Shown here: positions 17,872 through 27,903 of the stretch, piece by piece
Numbering within the stretch: position 1 is the stretch's first letter
Layout: every line of letters begins with the position of its first letter
The notes under the pieces: generated by a model
Database searches by the model: none
The model's input: the letters and a program-made list of their open reading frames with translations, nothing else
What the model was told of the DNA's origin: nothing
Assembly (NCBI GenBank): GCA_016720655.1
Contig: JADKKE010000012.1
Location: 56,969 to 120,968 of the forward strand
DNA from: Bacteroidota bacterium
GTDB lineage: Bacteria > Bacteroidota > Bacteroidia > AKYH767-A > 2013-40CM-41-45
Direction: 5' to 3'
DNA: 64,000 nt
Made by a program: the position numbers and the translations under genes

Positions 17872-18597
17872 CTACAGCGCCTGGTGATTCACTCTTCTCA
17901 TTCTGATATTTAACAGTTCAACAATCAGCGAGAATGCCATCGCTATGTACATATAGCTTTTTTCTACATGAACATGCAAACCTTCAAGGATTAAGAGAAT
18001 TCCGATACATACCAGGAAAGCGAGCGCCAGCATTTTTAAAGTAGGGAATTTATTGATGAAGTTACTCACATACGGAGCAAAAAGTAACATCACAATCATC
18101 GCCAGAACTACAGCTGTAATCATCACAACGATATCGCGACTCAGACCAACTGCTGTAAGAATTGAATCAAAGGAGAAAATGATATCGATAATAGTAATTT
18201 GAACAATGGCTTGTGCTACTGTCATTGTTCTCCCTTTCGGTGCTTCCGGATCATGATCATGACCTCTTAATTTCACATAAATCTCTTTCACAGTTTTATA
18301 CACCAAAAATACACCTCCGCTAAAGAGGATTATATCACGCCCGCTTGGCCCAAAGGATCCGATGTAAAACAATGGTTCAACCAGATGTACCAGCCATGAA
18401 ATTCCAAGCAACAATAGTATCCGGAAAATCATCGCCAGCATTAATCCAATAGTCCGTGCTTTCTGCTGCTCCTTTTTTGGCAGGTAACTACAAAGGATGG
18501 CAATGAAAATAATGTTGTCAATGCCCAATACAATTTCGAGGAGAACCAGTGTTACCAGTCCAATCATACCATCCACTGTAAAGAGATCAAGCAACAT
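17872..18597 (-). CDS. TerC-family integral membrane protein
   Basis: A 241-aa protein with seven hydrophobic spans and the TerC signatures LVLLEIVLGIDNIIFIAILCSYLP and ITIIDIIFSFDSILTAVGLS, whose acidic residues in the membrane are thought to carry metal ions. TerC/Alx-type proteins have been linked to manganese export and to tellurite resistance operons. No other ter genes are present, so a metal-homeostasis role is likelier than tellurite resistance. The start at 18597 begins MLLDLFTVDG and is well placed before the first membrane span. Confidence 0.88.
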   Translation of the reverse strand: MLLDLFTVDGMIGLVTLVLLEIVLGIDNIIFIAILCSYLPKKEQQKARTIGLMLAMIFRILLLLGISWLVHLVEPLFYIGSFGPSGRDIILFSGGVFLVYKTVKEIYVKLRGHDHDPEAPKGRTMTVAQAIVQITIIDIIFSFDSILTAVGLSRDIVVMITAVVLAMIVMLLFAPYVSNFINKFPTLKMLALAFLVCIGILLILEGLHVHVEKSYMYIAMAFSLIVELLNIRMRRVNHQAL

Positions 18598-18726
18598 AAA
18601 GAGAGAAATTTATTTGGGATTAATTAATTGCGTTTTTTCAAAAGGTGCAAAGGGTGATTCCGGTTGAAATTCTAAACGAAATCAAATTGAATTTCAGCTT
18701 TTCAATTTTAGAGTAATCGTTATCTG

Positions 18727-18800
18727 TCGGGGTGGCGGGATTCGAACCCACGGCCTCCAGCACCCCATGCTGGCGCGCTACCAGGCTACGCTACACCCCG
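18727..18800 (-). tRNA. tRNA-Pro (anticodon GGG)
   Basis: The minus strand folds into a full cloverleaf of 74 bases: acceptor stem CGGGGTG/CACCCCG with discriminator A, a D arm with GCGT/GCGC, anticodon stem CCAGC/GCTGG with loop ATGGGGT (anticodon GGG), variable loop AGGCC, and a T arm with TTCGAAT. CCA is not encoded. The anticodon reads CCC and CCU proline codons. Confidence 0.95.
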
Positions 18801-18828
18801 ATACTATCTTAGAAAAATCCTTAAAATT

Positions 18829-18857
18829 CAAAGGTTCTTCTTTAAGATTTTTATCAA
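18829..18857 (-). promoter_or_regulatory. Promoter of tRNA-Pro
   Basis: On the minus strand TTG (18857-18855), an 18-base spacer and AACCTTTG (18836-18829; one mismatch to TAnnTTTG) lie about 30 bases before the tRNA, fitting a short 5' leader. Confidence 0.55.
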
Positions 18858-19261
18858 AAAAATGGATTTACAGACTTAACGAAATTGCCATTTTTTTTAA
18901 AAAAATCGAGGTGCAAATGTATCAAATTATTGAACTGAAAATTGCATCCTAAAGTGTAATTTATTCAATCATTGCTGGTTTTTATTCTGGAATCTAATCC
19001 TTCTCAAAAATCTTCATTATAATCTTGCAAACTTTTCAAGGCTAAAAAAACAGCTTTTTTCATAGGAACCTCGTTTTTGTGATTTTTCATGAGTATGCAA
19101 AGAGAATTAATCAAATGATTCGACAAAACCTTACAAGTGATTGCCGGTGAGTGCATTCGACCACTTCTGCTGAAGTATTAGGATAGTTTTAGTGTGTAGA
19201 AAAAGTGGTGTGTTTTCAGGCCCTGCTCCCAAGCCAGACAGCCCCACATAATTCGAAGAGC
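18858..19261. other. Intergenic, AT-rich
   Basis: About 400 bases between the tRNA promoter and the giant adhesin gene. I find no ORF with coding character, no RNA family signature and no clean TTG/TAnnTTTG promoter; TAGTTTTA at 19184-19191 is a one-mismatch -7 candidate but has no TTG at the right distance. Confidence 0.4.
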
Positions 19262-22200
19262 ATGAAACGAAACTTACACAGAAAATTCCTGGTAATCATT
19301 GCGCTTACTTTTGGCTTATTTACAGCCGGAAAAGTGCAAGCCAGTCATACGATGGGTGCTGACCTGACGTATCAATGTCTGGGTGGGAATACTTATCAAA
19401 TCACCCTTTCATTTTACCGGGATTGCATTGGGATTGCAGCTCCTGCAAATCCTTTTGTGACAATTAATTCTGGAACGTGTGGACAAAGCCTGGGTGTTAC
19501 ATGCTATCCACGGCCCGGAACAGGACAAGAGGTAACGCCGGCCTGCTCTACTTCTGTCACTACATGTAATGGAGGTTCTTTCACCGGAATCCAGGAATGG
19601 GTTTACGATGGAATTATCACACTTCCAATGCAGTGCTCAGACTGGATTTTTAGTTATTCCTTATGTTGCAGAAATGCTGCAATTACGACCATCACAACAC
19701 CAGGGTCAAGTACCTTTTATATTTATGCGACTCTGAACAATCTGATCGCTTCCTGTAACAGCTCTCCTACTTTCTCCAATAAACCGGTTCCTTTCATATG
19801 CCGTGGCCAACAATATTGTTTCAATCACGGTGCCTATGATACAGACGGTGACTCTTTGGTATATCAGTTGATTACTCCAAAACAAACTGCAAGCACCAAC
19901 GTCAATTATATTTCACCTTACAATGCAGCCAACCCGCTGAATTCAATTCCGGCTACCAGTTTCAATTCTGCTACCGGTGACATTTGTCTTACTCCTCAGG
20001 CTTTGGAGGTAACTGTAATGGCAGTAAATGTGCTTGAATACCGAAATGGTGTATTGATAGGCAGTGTGGAACGAGATCTGCAGTTGACAGTGATGAATTG
20101 CATGAACACTCTTCCTACTCTTACAGGAATCAACGGAACAAATAATTTTTCGATTACTGTTTGTGCAAATCAGCTCAACTGTTTCAACATCTTTTCAAAT
20201 GATGTGGATGCAGGACAACAACTCACAGTAACCTGGGACAATGGTATTGCAGGTGGTACATTTACTACCGATACTCTTGGACACCCAACCGGAACATTTT
20301 GCTGGACTCCTACTTCTGCTGATATTGGAAATTCATTTTCATTTACTGTCAGAGTAGCTGACGATGCATGCCCGTATGTGGGTAGTCAGATCTATTCTTA
20401 TATCGTGAATGTGGTCGGGATCCAGGTGAATGCAGGCCCGGATCAACAGGTCGCATGTAGTGACCTGGCAACACTCACCGCCAATGCAACAGGTGGAAGC
20501 GGTACCTATACTTATTTATGGAATAATGGTTCAACCATGCAGTCCATAACTGTAGGTTCCGGAATCTGGGTAGTGACTGCAAGTGATGGTAGCTGTACTG
20601 CGACTGATACTGTTGTGGTAACAATGCCGTTTATACCTACGGCTGCATTTACATATTCACCAACATCCTGCGTGAATAACCCTATACATTTCATTGATCA
20701 ATCCACTACACCCGGCGGTATTATCTGGTCATGGCATTGGGATTTTGGTGATGGAAGCATTTCCACCATTCAAAACCCCATCCACCAATATCCTTCACCG
20801 GGAACCTACGATGTATCTCTGATTATTGAAAATACTCTGGGTTGCCTGGATACACTGGTCCAACAAATTGTGATCACTCCTCCACCGGTAGCTGAATTTG
20901 CTGCCGCGAACTCCTGTATCAATACGACTGTCGGGTTTACCGATCAAACAAATCCACCGGTCAGTTCATGGAATTGGGATTTTGGTGATGGAAATTCTTC
21001 AACACTTCAAAACCCATCGAATGTTTATGATTCGGCTGGTACATATACTGTAACACTTATCTCCGGAGACGCTTCCGGTTGTTCTGATACTGTTCAACAT
21101 CAAATTACAATTTACCCTTTACCACTTGCCAATGCCGGTTCAGATCAAACGATCTGTAGCGGATCATCAACTACATTGTCGGCCTCCGGTGGTGGTACTT
21201 ATTCATGGCAACCCGGTGGTAGCACCGGTTCAACAGTTATCGTTACTCCCGGAGGTTCTGGTTCCTATGTAGTTACGATCACCGATGCAAATGGCTGCCA
21301 GGCACGCGACACAGTAAATGTCAATGTAAATCCGCTGCCGGGTGTTTCTGCCGGTGCTGATCGATTCTTGTGTTCGGGTGGTACTGTGAACCTTTCTGCC
21401 AGTGGAGCTCTTTCCTACAACTGGCTCCCGGGTGGTTATACAACTCAAACAATAACAGTAGACCCTGCAACAAGCACAACCTACACAGTGATTGGTACTG
21501 ACGGAAACGGATGTACTTTCTCGGATATGGTGGATGTGAATGTAGGTCAGTTGCCAATCGTTAATGTTGGACCTGATGTAGATATTTGTGCAGGATCAAG
21601 TGCAACACTTAGTGCTTCCGGCGGAGTAACTTATTCCTGGAGTCCGGGTGGTAGCACGAATTCCGGTATTTCTGTTACACCTTCCGGATCTACTAATTAT
21701 ACTGTTGTCGCTTCCGATGCGGTCGGATGTACTGCTTCTGCCACAGTGAATGTAAATGTACATACACCTCCACCCGTTAATCTTCAATCCTTCTTCCTTT
21801 GCGCAGGTTCAGTTGCAACATTGGATGCTGGTCCCGGAGGTGCTTCTTACCAATGGTTACCAAACGGCGAAACAACTCAGGTTATCAATATTGGTTCCGG
21901 TGGTACATATTCTGTTGTGGTTACTGATCCCTATGGTTGCAGTGCAACTGCTTCCTGTAATGTAAGTGCCGGATCATCAATCACCATCAACCTTGGAAAT
22001 GTCTCATTTTGTCAGGGTGATAGCGCGACACTGGATGCCGGTTATTCAGGCATGACGTACAATTGGACAACCGGTGCAACTACACAAACAATTGTTGTGA
22101 ATGCAGCCGGTACGTATGGTGTTACTGTTACGGATACGTCCGGTTGCAGTGGTGCAATCAATGTCTCCGCACAAGTGAATCAAATACCTGTCGTCAACTT

Positions 22201-25200
22201 CAGTGCAACTTCAGTGTGTATTGGAGGAACAACACAGTTTACAGATGCCTCATCTGTTGCAGGTGGAACGATCAGTTCATGGTCATGGGATTTTGGCGAT
22301 ACAAGTACATCAAACCAACAAAATCCTACACATTCATATGGTTCAGCCGGTAGTTTTACTGCCACATTAACCACTGTAAGTGCGAATGGTTGCAGCAGTA
22401 CCGCGAATCAGATCATCAATGTAAATCCATTGCCGATTGCAGACTTCACTGCAGGAAACGCGTGTGAAAATTCAGCAATTGCATTTAATGACCTTTCATC
22501 AGTGAGTACAGGTAATATAACAAGCTATCAGTGGAATTTCGGAGATGGTAATTCTTCATCCGTGCAGAATCCTTCACACGCTTATTCCACTGCAGGAAAT
22601 TATACTGTATCCTTACAAGTCACTACCGCAGGTGGATGCTCAGGGACAATTACGCATCCTGTAAACATTCACCCTACTCCTGTTGCTGCCTTTAGTACGA
22701 GCCCGGTTTGTTTGGGAAGCCCAACAAGCTTTATGAATAACTCTACAATCGGAACCGGATCTATCTCTTCTTATTTCTGGGACTTCAGCGACACGTATAC
22801 ATCGACTCAATCTTCACCTACACACAGTTTTACATCAGCAGGTACATTTAATGTGAACCTGATTATATCTTCCGGTAATGGATGTACTGACACAGTCTCT
22901 CAAGCTGTGACTGTAAATGCTTTGCCGGTTGCGAATGCCGGAAATGATCAATCTGTTTGTATCGGTTCGCCGGCTTCCTTAAGTGCAAGCGGAGGAACTG
23001 CTTATGTGTGGACGCCAGGTGGCCAAACAACTTCAACAATTAATGTTTCTCCGGCGACTAATTCTTCCTATACAGTAACCGTTACAGATGCAAATGGTTG
23101 TACAGCAAGTGATGTCGCAAGCGTTCAGGTGAATGCTCTTCCGGTTGTTATTGCCAGTCCGGATAAAAGCATTTGTTCCGGAGCTAATACTACTCTCACT
23201 GCTACAAGTACTGCCAATTGTGTCTGGATGCCGGGCAACTTCAACGGACTTTCCTACTCTGTTAGCCCAACGTCTACAACATCCTACATTGTAACAGGAA
23301 CGGATGCGAATGGTTGTGTCAACAAAGATACAGCAAGGGTAATCGTGAATCCATTACCAACAATTTCTGCCGGTCCGGATCAGAGTATTTGTATCGGATC
23401 AACAATATCGTATACAGCTACAGGTGGTGCATCCTACCAATGGAATCCAATCGGTAACACCACTGCAAATGTACTTGTCACACCAAATGCCAACAGTACG
23501 TATACTGTGATTGGTACAGATGCGAATGGTTGCGTGAACAGTGATACAGTATCTGTCACTGTAAATCCAATCCCGGTTGTGAATCTCATGCCAGCATTCA
23601 TTTGTCCGGGTTTCAGTACAACATTGGATGCCGGAAATCCGGGTTCAACTTTTGCCTGGTCTACAGGAGAAGTAACCCAATCGATTTCAGTATCTGATTC
23701 CGGAAATTATACTGTCGTAGTCACAAGCGCGAACGGTTGTTCTGCACTGGGTTCAACAAATGTAAGTGTCGGCGGTTCACTGAATGCTGTACCGACGAAC
23801 TCTGCAGTATGTGCCGGACAATCAGCTGTTCTGAACGCTGGAAATCCGGGATGTACATATCTCTGGTCAACAACAGAAACAAGTCAATCCATATCGGTGA
23901 CAACAGCCGGAACATATTTCGTGACCATCACAGATCCGAACGGTTGTAGTGGATCGATCGTGCACAACCTCACTGTCAATCCTCTTCCTGTTGCGGCTTT
24001 TGCAGCGACATCCAATTGCCTTGGAAGTGCTTCTGTATTTACGAATCAATCCTCAATTTCATCCGGAAGTATTGCTTCCTACAATTGGACATTCGGTGAT
24101 ACATATTCTTCCGCTTCTGCGAATACCAGTCACACGTACGCAAGTGATGGTGCCTATACCGCTACATTGAATCTGACATCCAACGCAGGTTGTACTGCCA
24201 GTGTTTCTCAGACAGTGCAGGTGTATCCATTGCCGGTCGCTGCATTTAGTGCACCTACAGTTTGCCGTACAACAGCAACAACATTTACGAATGCATCATC
24301 GATCTCTTCCGGTTCGATCACAAATTGGTCTTGGAATTTCGGTGATAATGGTAATTCGACCCTGGCGTCTCCTTCACACACTTACCTGATCACAGGCGCA
24401 TACAGTGCTTCCCTTGTTGTTACATCGGATCATGGTTGCAGGGATACAGTTACAAATAATGTCTCCATTAATGGTTTACCAGTCGCGGTATTCTCTGCTC
24501 CGGCAGTGTGTGCCCAAACAGCGACACAATTTGTAAATTCTTCTTACTCTTCTACCGGTTCAATTTCAGGTTACCAATGGAATTTTGGTGATGGCTTCAC
24601 TTCTATGACCAATAATCCATCGCACAATTATGTTGCTGAAGGAACATTTACAGTAGAATTGATTGCAACAACTGCTCTTGGTTGTACAGATACAGTGAGC
24701 GGAACAGTAACTATTCATCCATTGCCGGAAGCGGATTTCACTGTTACTCCGGCTTGTGCAAATAGTCCTGTTGGAATTCTAAATTCCAGTTCGGTTGTTT
24801 CAGGATCGATTGCGAATTCATATTGGTCTTTTGGGGATAACTCAACATCCAACCAAACAGCTCCGTCACATTCGTTCAGCAATGATGGATCCTTCGTCAT
24901 CACGTTGATTTCAACAACCGATTTCGGTTGTCGGGATACAGTTCAGCGCCAGGTCGATGTCTATCCATTACCTGTAGCCAATTTTATCGGACAAAGTGTT
25001 TGTCAGGGAATAGAAGTAGAATTCCTTGACCAGTCAACAGTTTCTTCCGGTAGCATAGCAAGTTGGAACTGGGATTTTGCCGATCAAACCGCATCGAATC
25101 TTGACGAACCGGTACACATTTATTCAAACTCCGGTACATATCCTGTTCAACTCACAGTCACAACGAATAATGGTTGTACCAGTGTATATTCAAATAACGT

Positions 25201-26974
25201 AAATATCTTCCCGAATCCGGTAGCAGCATTTTCTACCAACAATGTATGTTTCGGGAATGCCAATCAATTTGTAAACCAGTCTTCAGTAAGTGGTGGTATT
25301 GCATACACAAGTGCATGGGACTTCAGTGATGGTATTAATTCATCCCTGGCAAATCCTTCCCACAGCTTTCTAAATCCTGGCAATTTCAATGTCAATCTGG
25401 TTGTCACAACCGCAAATGGTTGTACAGATCAGATCACACAAAGTCTTGCAGTGTATATCGGGCCTACAGTGGACTGGAATGCAAACGATGTGTGTATTGG
25501 CTTGCCTACACAATTTAATGATCAGACTGTTTCTCAGGATGGATCAATCGCTGCATGGAATTGGAATTTCGGAGATGGAGCTTCTTCCACTGAAAGAAAT
25601 CCAATCCACCAGTATACTGCTGCGGGTAATTATTCTGTATCACTCACCACTACTACAACCTATGGTTGCTATGATGATTTGCTGGGTGATGTAGAAATTT
25701 ACAGAAACATGGCTCCAGCTATTCAGGCATCCAATGCTTGTCAGGGAGCACCAGTACTCTTCGTAAATACCAGTGTGAATACAACCGGTGGAAATGTAAA
25801 TTATTCCTGGGATCTTGGAAATGGAATCAGCTCCACGGACTCAGCTTTCAATTACATATTCAATACACCGGGAGTATACGATGTTACATTGGTAGCAACA
25901 ACCGATCATGGTTGCTCATCAACAGATCTCAGAAGAGTTACAATCTATGACAACCCGGATGTTGATTTGACAGGAACGGATGTTTGTCAGGGTGCCTCTA
26001 CAGGATTCCATAATCTTACCACCATCAACAATGGTTCTATCAGCAGTTATGCCTGGAACTTTGGTGATGCACAGGCTTCCACACAAACGAATCCGGCACA
26101 CAACTACTCGGCACCCGGTCAATACAATGTATATCTGACTGCTGTGTCAAATCAGGGATGTGTCGGTATGGATTCAACAATAGTTCGTGTCAATCCAAAT
26201 CCTTCAGTAACTTTTGCAGGTGGATTCCAGGGTTGTGCTCCATTAAGTGCAATCTTCCATGATAACTCAGTTATCACAAATGGCAATATAGCCGGCTGGC
26301 TCTGGAATTTTGGTGACGGTGCAGTTTCAACGGATCAGCATCCTGTGCATCTCTTTGATGATGGCGGACAATACGATGTTTCCTTGACTGTCGTTTCTGA
26401 TTTGGGTTGTCAGGCATCGTTTACACAAGCCGGAGCAATCCGTGTCTTTGGTCAACCGCTTGCAGATTTTACAGCGGATCCATTGGTTACTGACATCCTT
26501 ACTCCTACCGTACACTTCACAAATCTTTCACAAGGATTTACTTCCTATCAGTGGCAGTTTGGTGATGGTGGGTTTACAAGTACTTCCCTCAACCCGGTAC
26601 ATACATTCCAGGATACAGGAACATATTCCGCATTGCTCATTACTGTGAACTCCTACGGTTGTCGTGATACCATTCAGAAAACTATTGAAGTGCGTCCGCA
26701 TTCAACATTGTTCGCACCAAACTGTTTCACACCAAATGGAGATGGAAAAAATGATGACTTCCGTCCGTATTTCACACAGATGAAAGACATCCAAGTTTGG
26801 ATCTTTGACCGTTGGGGTTTACTTCTCACAAGCTGGGAAGGACTCCAGGGTTCATGGGATGGTTATTACCAAGGTAAAAAGTGTCAATCCGATACCTATG
26901 TCTACAAGATTAAAGGTTGGGGTGTTGATGGTAAATACTCCGAGTGGGTTGGACACGTAAGTATTGTTTACTAA
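19262..26974 (+). CDS. Giant secreted PKD/Ig-like repeat adhesin with CHU_C (T9SS type B) C-terminus
   Basis: A 2570-aa protein. The ORF opens with GTG at 19205, but ATG at 19262 starts a proper signal peptide (MKRNLHRKFLVIIALTFGLFTAGKVQA). The mature N-terminus SHTMGADLTYQCLGGNTYQITLSFYRDC is a typical head domain of these proteins. Then come 11 Ig-like modules of the form NAGxDQxICxGxxxxLxAxGG ... DANGC and 16 PKD modules with the W-x-W-[DN]-F-[GS]-D core, about 65-85 residues each, in blocks rather than strict alternation. Residues 2481-2570 (FAPNCFTPNGDGKNDDF ... VYKIKGWGVDGKYSEWVGHVSIVY) form the gliding-motility-associated C-terminal domain, a T9SS type B sorting signal. The protein should be exported and held at or released from the cell surface, as SprB-like and other adhesins are. 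It has no enzymatic domain and is monocistronic, ended by a terminator at 27009. Confidence 0.92.
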   Translation: MKRNLHRKFLVIIALTFGLFTAGKVQASHTMGADLTYQCLGGNTYQITLSFYRDCIGIAAPANPFVTINSGTCGQSLGVTCYPRPGTGQEVTPACSTSVTTCNGGSFTGIQEWVYDGIITLPMQCSDWIFSYSLCCRNAAITTITTPGSSTFYIYATLNNLIASCNSSPTFSNKPVPFICRGQQYCFNHGAYDTDGDSLVYQLITPKQTASTNVNYISPYNAANPLNSIPATSFNSATGDICLTPQALEVTVMAVNVLEYRNGVLIGSVERDLQLTVMNCMNTLPTLTGINGTNNFSITVCANQLNCFNIFSNDVDAGQQLTVTWDNGIAGGTFTTDTLGHPTGTFCWTPTSADIGNSFSFTVRVADDACPYVGSQIYSYIVNVVGIQVNAGPDQQVACSDLATLTANATGGSGTYTYLWNNGSTMQSITVGSGIWVVTASDGSCTATDTVVVTMPFIPTAAFTYSPTSCVNNPIHFIDQSTTPGGIIWSWHWDFGDGSISTIQNPIHQYPSPGTYDVSLIIENTLGCLDTLVQQIVITPPPVAEFAAANSCINTTVGFTDQTNPPVSSWNWDFGDGNSSTLQNPSNVYDSAGTYTVTLISGDASGCSDTVQHQITIYPLPLANAGSDQTICSGSSTTLSASGGGTYSWQPGGSTGSTVIVTPGGSGSYVVTITDANGCQARDTVNVNVNPLPGVSAGADRFLCSGGTVNLSASGALSYNWLPGGYTTQTITVDPATSTTYTVIGTDGNGCTFSDMVDVNVGQLPIVNVGPDVDICAGSSATLSASGGVTYSWSPGGSTNSGISVTPSGSTNYTVVASDAVGCTASATVNVNVHTPPPVNLQSFFLCAGSVATLDAGPGGASYQWLPNGETTQVINIGSGGTYSVVVTDPYGCSATASCNVSAGSSITINLGNVSFCQGDSATLDAGYSGMTYNWTTGATTQTIVVNAAGTYGVTVTDTSGCSGAINVSAQVNQIPVVNFSATSVCIGGTTQFTDASSVAGGTISSWSWDFGDTSTSNQQNPTHSYGSAGSFTATLTTVSANGCSSTANQIINVNPLPIADFTAGNACENSAIAFNDLSSVSTGNITSYQWNFGDGNSSSVQNPSHAYSTAGNYTVSLQVTTAGGCSGTITHPVNIHPTPVAAFSTSPVCLGSPTSFMNNSTIGTGSISSYFWDFSDTYTSTQSSPTHSFTSAGTFNVNLIISSGNGCTDTVSQAVTVNALPVANAGNDQSVCIGSPASLSASGGTAYVWTPGGQTTSTINVSPATNSSYTVTVTDANGCTASDVASVQVNALPVVIASPDKSICSGANTTLTATSTANCVWMPGNFNGLSYSVSPTSTTSYIVTGTDANGCVNKDTARVIVNPLPTISAGPDQSICIGSTISYTATGGASYQWNPIGNTTANVLVTPNANSTYTVIGTDANGCVNSDTVSVTVNPIPVVNLMPAFICPGFSTTLDAGNPGSTFAWSTGEVTQSISVSDSGNYTVVVTSANGCSALGSTNVSVGGSLNAVPTNSAVCAGQSAVLNAGNPGCTYLWSTTETSQSISVTTAGTYFVTITDPNGCSGSIVHNLTVNPLPVAAFAATSNCLGSASVFTNQSSISSGSIASYNWTFGDTYSSASANTSHTYASDGAYTATLNLTSNAGCTASVSQTVQVYPLPVAAFSAPTVCRTTATTFTNASSISSGSITNWSWNFGDNGNSTLASPSHTYLITGAYSASLVVTSDHGCRDTVTNNVSINGLPVAVFSAPAVCAQTATQFVNSSYSSTGSISGYQWNFGDGFTSMTNNPSHNYVAEGTFTVELIATTALGCTDTVSGTVTIHPLPEADFTVTPACANSPVGILNSSSVVSGSIANSYWSFGDNSTSNQTAPSHSFSNDGSFVITLISTTDFGCRDTVQRQVDVYPLPVANFIGQSVCQGIEVEFLDQSTVSSGSIASWNWDFADQTASNLDEPVHIYSNSGTYPVQLTVTTNNGCTSVYSNNVNIFPNPVAAFSTNNVCFGNANQFVNQSSVSGGIAYTSAWDFSDGINSSLANPSHSFLNPGNFNVNLVVTTANGCTDQITQSLAVYIGPTVDWNANDVCIGLPTQFNDQTVSQDGSIAAWNWNFGDGASSTERNPIHQYTAAGNYSVSLTTTTTYGCYDDLLGDVEIYRNMAPAIQASNACQGAPVLFVNTSVNTTGGNVNYSWDLGNGISSTDSAFNYIFNTPGVYDVTLVATTDHGCSSTDLRRVTIYDNPDVDLTGTDVCQGASTGFHNLTTINNGSISSYAWNFGDAQASTQTNPAHNYSAPGQYNVYLTAVSNQGCVGMDSTIVRVNPNPSVTFAGGFQGCAPLSAIFHDNSVITNGNIAGWLWNFGDGAVSTDQHPVHLFDDGGQYDVSLTVVSDLGCQASFTQAGAIRVFGQPLADFTADPLVTDILTPTVHFTNLSQGFTSYQWQFGDGGFTSTSLNPVHTFQDTGTYSALLITVNSYGCRDTIQKTIEVRPHSTLFAPNCFTPNGDGKNDDFRPYFTQMKDIQVWIFDRWGLLLTSWEGLQGSWDGYYQGKKCQSDTYVYKIKGWGVDGKYSEWVGHVSIVY

Positions 26975-27008
26975 AAAGAAAGTGCGTTTGGTTTTTCATG
27001 GTGTGTTT

Positions 27009-27048
27009 GAAAGGCCCTCGGCGTCGCAACCGGGGGTCCTTTCTTTTT
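27009..27048 (+). terminator. Rho-independent terminator of the PKD adhesin gene
   Basis: GAAAGGCCCTCGG pairs with CCGGGGGTCCTTTC (one bulge and one mismatch) around an eight-base loop and is followed by TTTTT. It lies about 35 bases after the stop. Confidence 0.85.
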
Positions 27049-27083
27049 CATACGGTCTCAGAATATCGTTTGCGTTTTCCTGA

Positions 27084-27272
27084 TTATTTAAATTGCCAGC
27101 CCGGAGGATAAACAGTACGCGTAAACTTCCTTGTGCGTGCCAGTGAACGCAGGTAGGCAAATTTATGCGGTGTCCCAAAGATGCTGCGGAGCCTTTTAAA
27201 GTCTTCAAACAGATTGACCTGTCTATCATCCTTCGGTAGAAATCCCTGTGTATAAAACTCGTTGTATCCCAT
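27084..27272 (-). CDS. Small basic uncharacterised protein (62 aa)
   Basis: I do not recognise this protein. It reads MGYNEFYTQGFLPKDDRQV, then an acidic/basic helix (NLFEDFKRLRSIFGTPHKFAYLRSLARTRK) and a basic, aromatic tail ending PPGWQFK. It is rich in Arg and Lys and has no signal peptide or membrane span. It is supported mainly by the consensus promoter at 27292-27322, whose predicted start site lies about 14 bases before its ATG. A larger overlapping ORF (26996-27322) shares the strand but runs through the terminator and promoter, so it is less likely. A nucleic-acid-binding role is possible from composition only. Confidence 0.55.
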   Translation of the reverse strand: MGYNEFYTQGFLPKDDRQVNLFEDFKRLRSIFGTPHKFAYLRSLARTRKFTRTVYPPGWQFK

Positions 27273-27291
27273 CTTTTTTGTAGTATGAAAT

Positions 27292-27322
27292 CAAAAATAA
27301 GCCGACGATGAACGGAACTCAA
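27292..27322 (-). promoter_or_regulatory. Bacteroidota-type promoter for the 62-aa gene
   Basis: On the minus strand TTG (27322-27320), a 20-base spacer and TATTTTTG (27299-27292) fit the consensus fully. The predicted transcript would start near 27286. Confidence 0.65.
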
Positions 27323-27903
27323 TTTTATTTGGTTTCAAGGCAGGTATCTCTGGTGAATCAGAAGTGAAACTGGGTGAATGAAATTTCTCCGGCCAGTTGA
27401 AGCGATGACAAAATTTTTTATTAATAATTTTCGAAAACTGCATAAAAGCTCAAAACCCTCCCGCGATGGAAGGGTCTTGAACATATTCACCTAAACAAAA
27501 CTAACATATCCTAAAAGGCAGGTGTGGGTAACGGCTGATGAAAAGACAAGTTGGAAACACGAGGACCTGTGCACCAACCGCTACCAAAAAATTTCCAGGT
27601 ATATTTTGAGGGATGAGGGATCACCATTGGCCTGGAAACAATTCCTGCATTATTTTTAACAGTATCAATGAAAATAATACCGCTTCAATGAACGATTCTG
27701 AAATTCAAAAGTACTTGCCTTGTTACTCCGAAATCTGGTTTTTTTGTCAATAAGCCCTTTTGCGAGGTAAATGGAAGATTTTTAAAGGTGAACATGTTAA
27801 GAATTCTTATAAAATGAAGGAATTTCCTAATTTTCGACCCGCATTCAGTAAACAGAACCCATTTCAGGGATGAATGTTCAATTCTCGTAAGCACTCCATT
27901 TAT
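27323..27903. other. Intergenic region with an imperfect hairpin and a wide inverted repeat
   Basis: About 580 bases without a credible gene. At 27451-27479 CAAAACCCTCCC faces GGAAGGGTCTTG around a five-base loop, with two mismatches. TTTCCAGG (about 27592) and CCTGGAAA (about 27633) form a wider inverted repeat. I recognise no riboswitch or RNA family in it. Confidence 0.4.

Noticed and set aside
17872..18597. TerC as part of a tellurite-resistance island
   Set aside because: No terA/B/D/Z-type genes or mobile-element signs are nearby; it is a lone housekeeping-type metal transporter relative.
19205..19261. GTG start for the PKD adhesin
   Set aside because: It would add 19 residues before a complete signal peptide that begins at ATG 19262.
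21000..26650. Several 60-100-aa ORFs on both strands inside the PKD gene
   Set aside because: They follow the repeat structure of the coding gene and have low-complexity, non-family sequences; they are shadows.
26996..27322. 108-aa minus-strand ORF
   Set aside because: It runs through the terminator of the PKD gene and begins inside the promoter; the shorter ORF 27084-27272 in another frame fits the promoter better.
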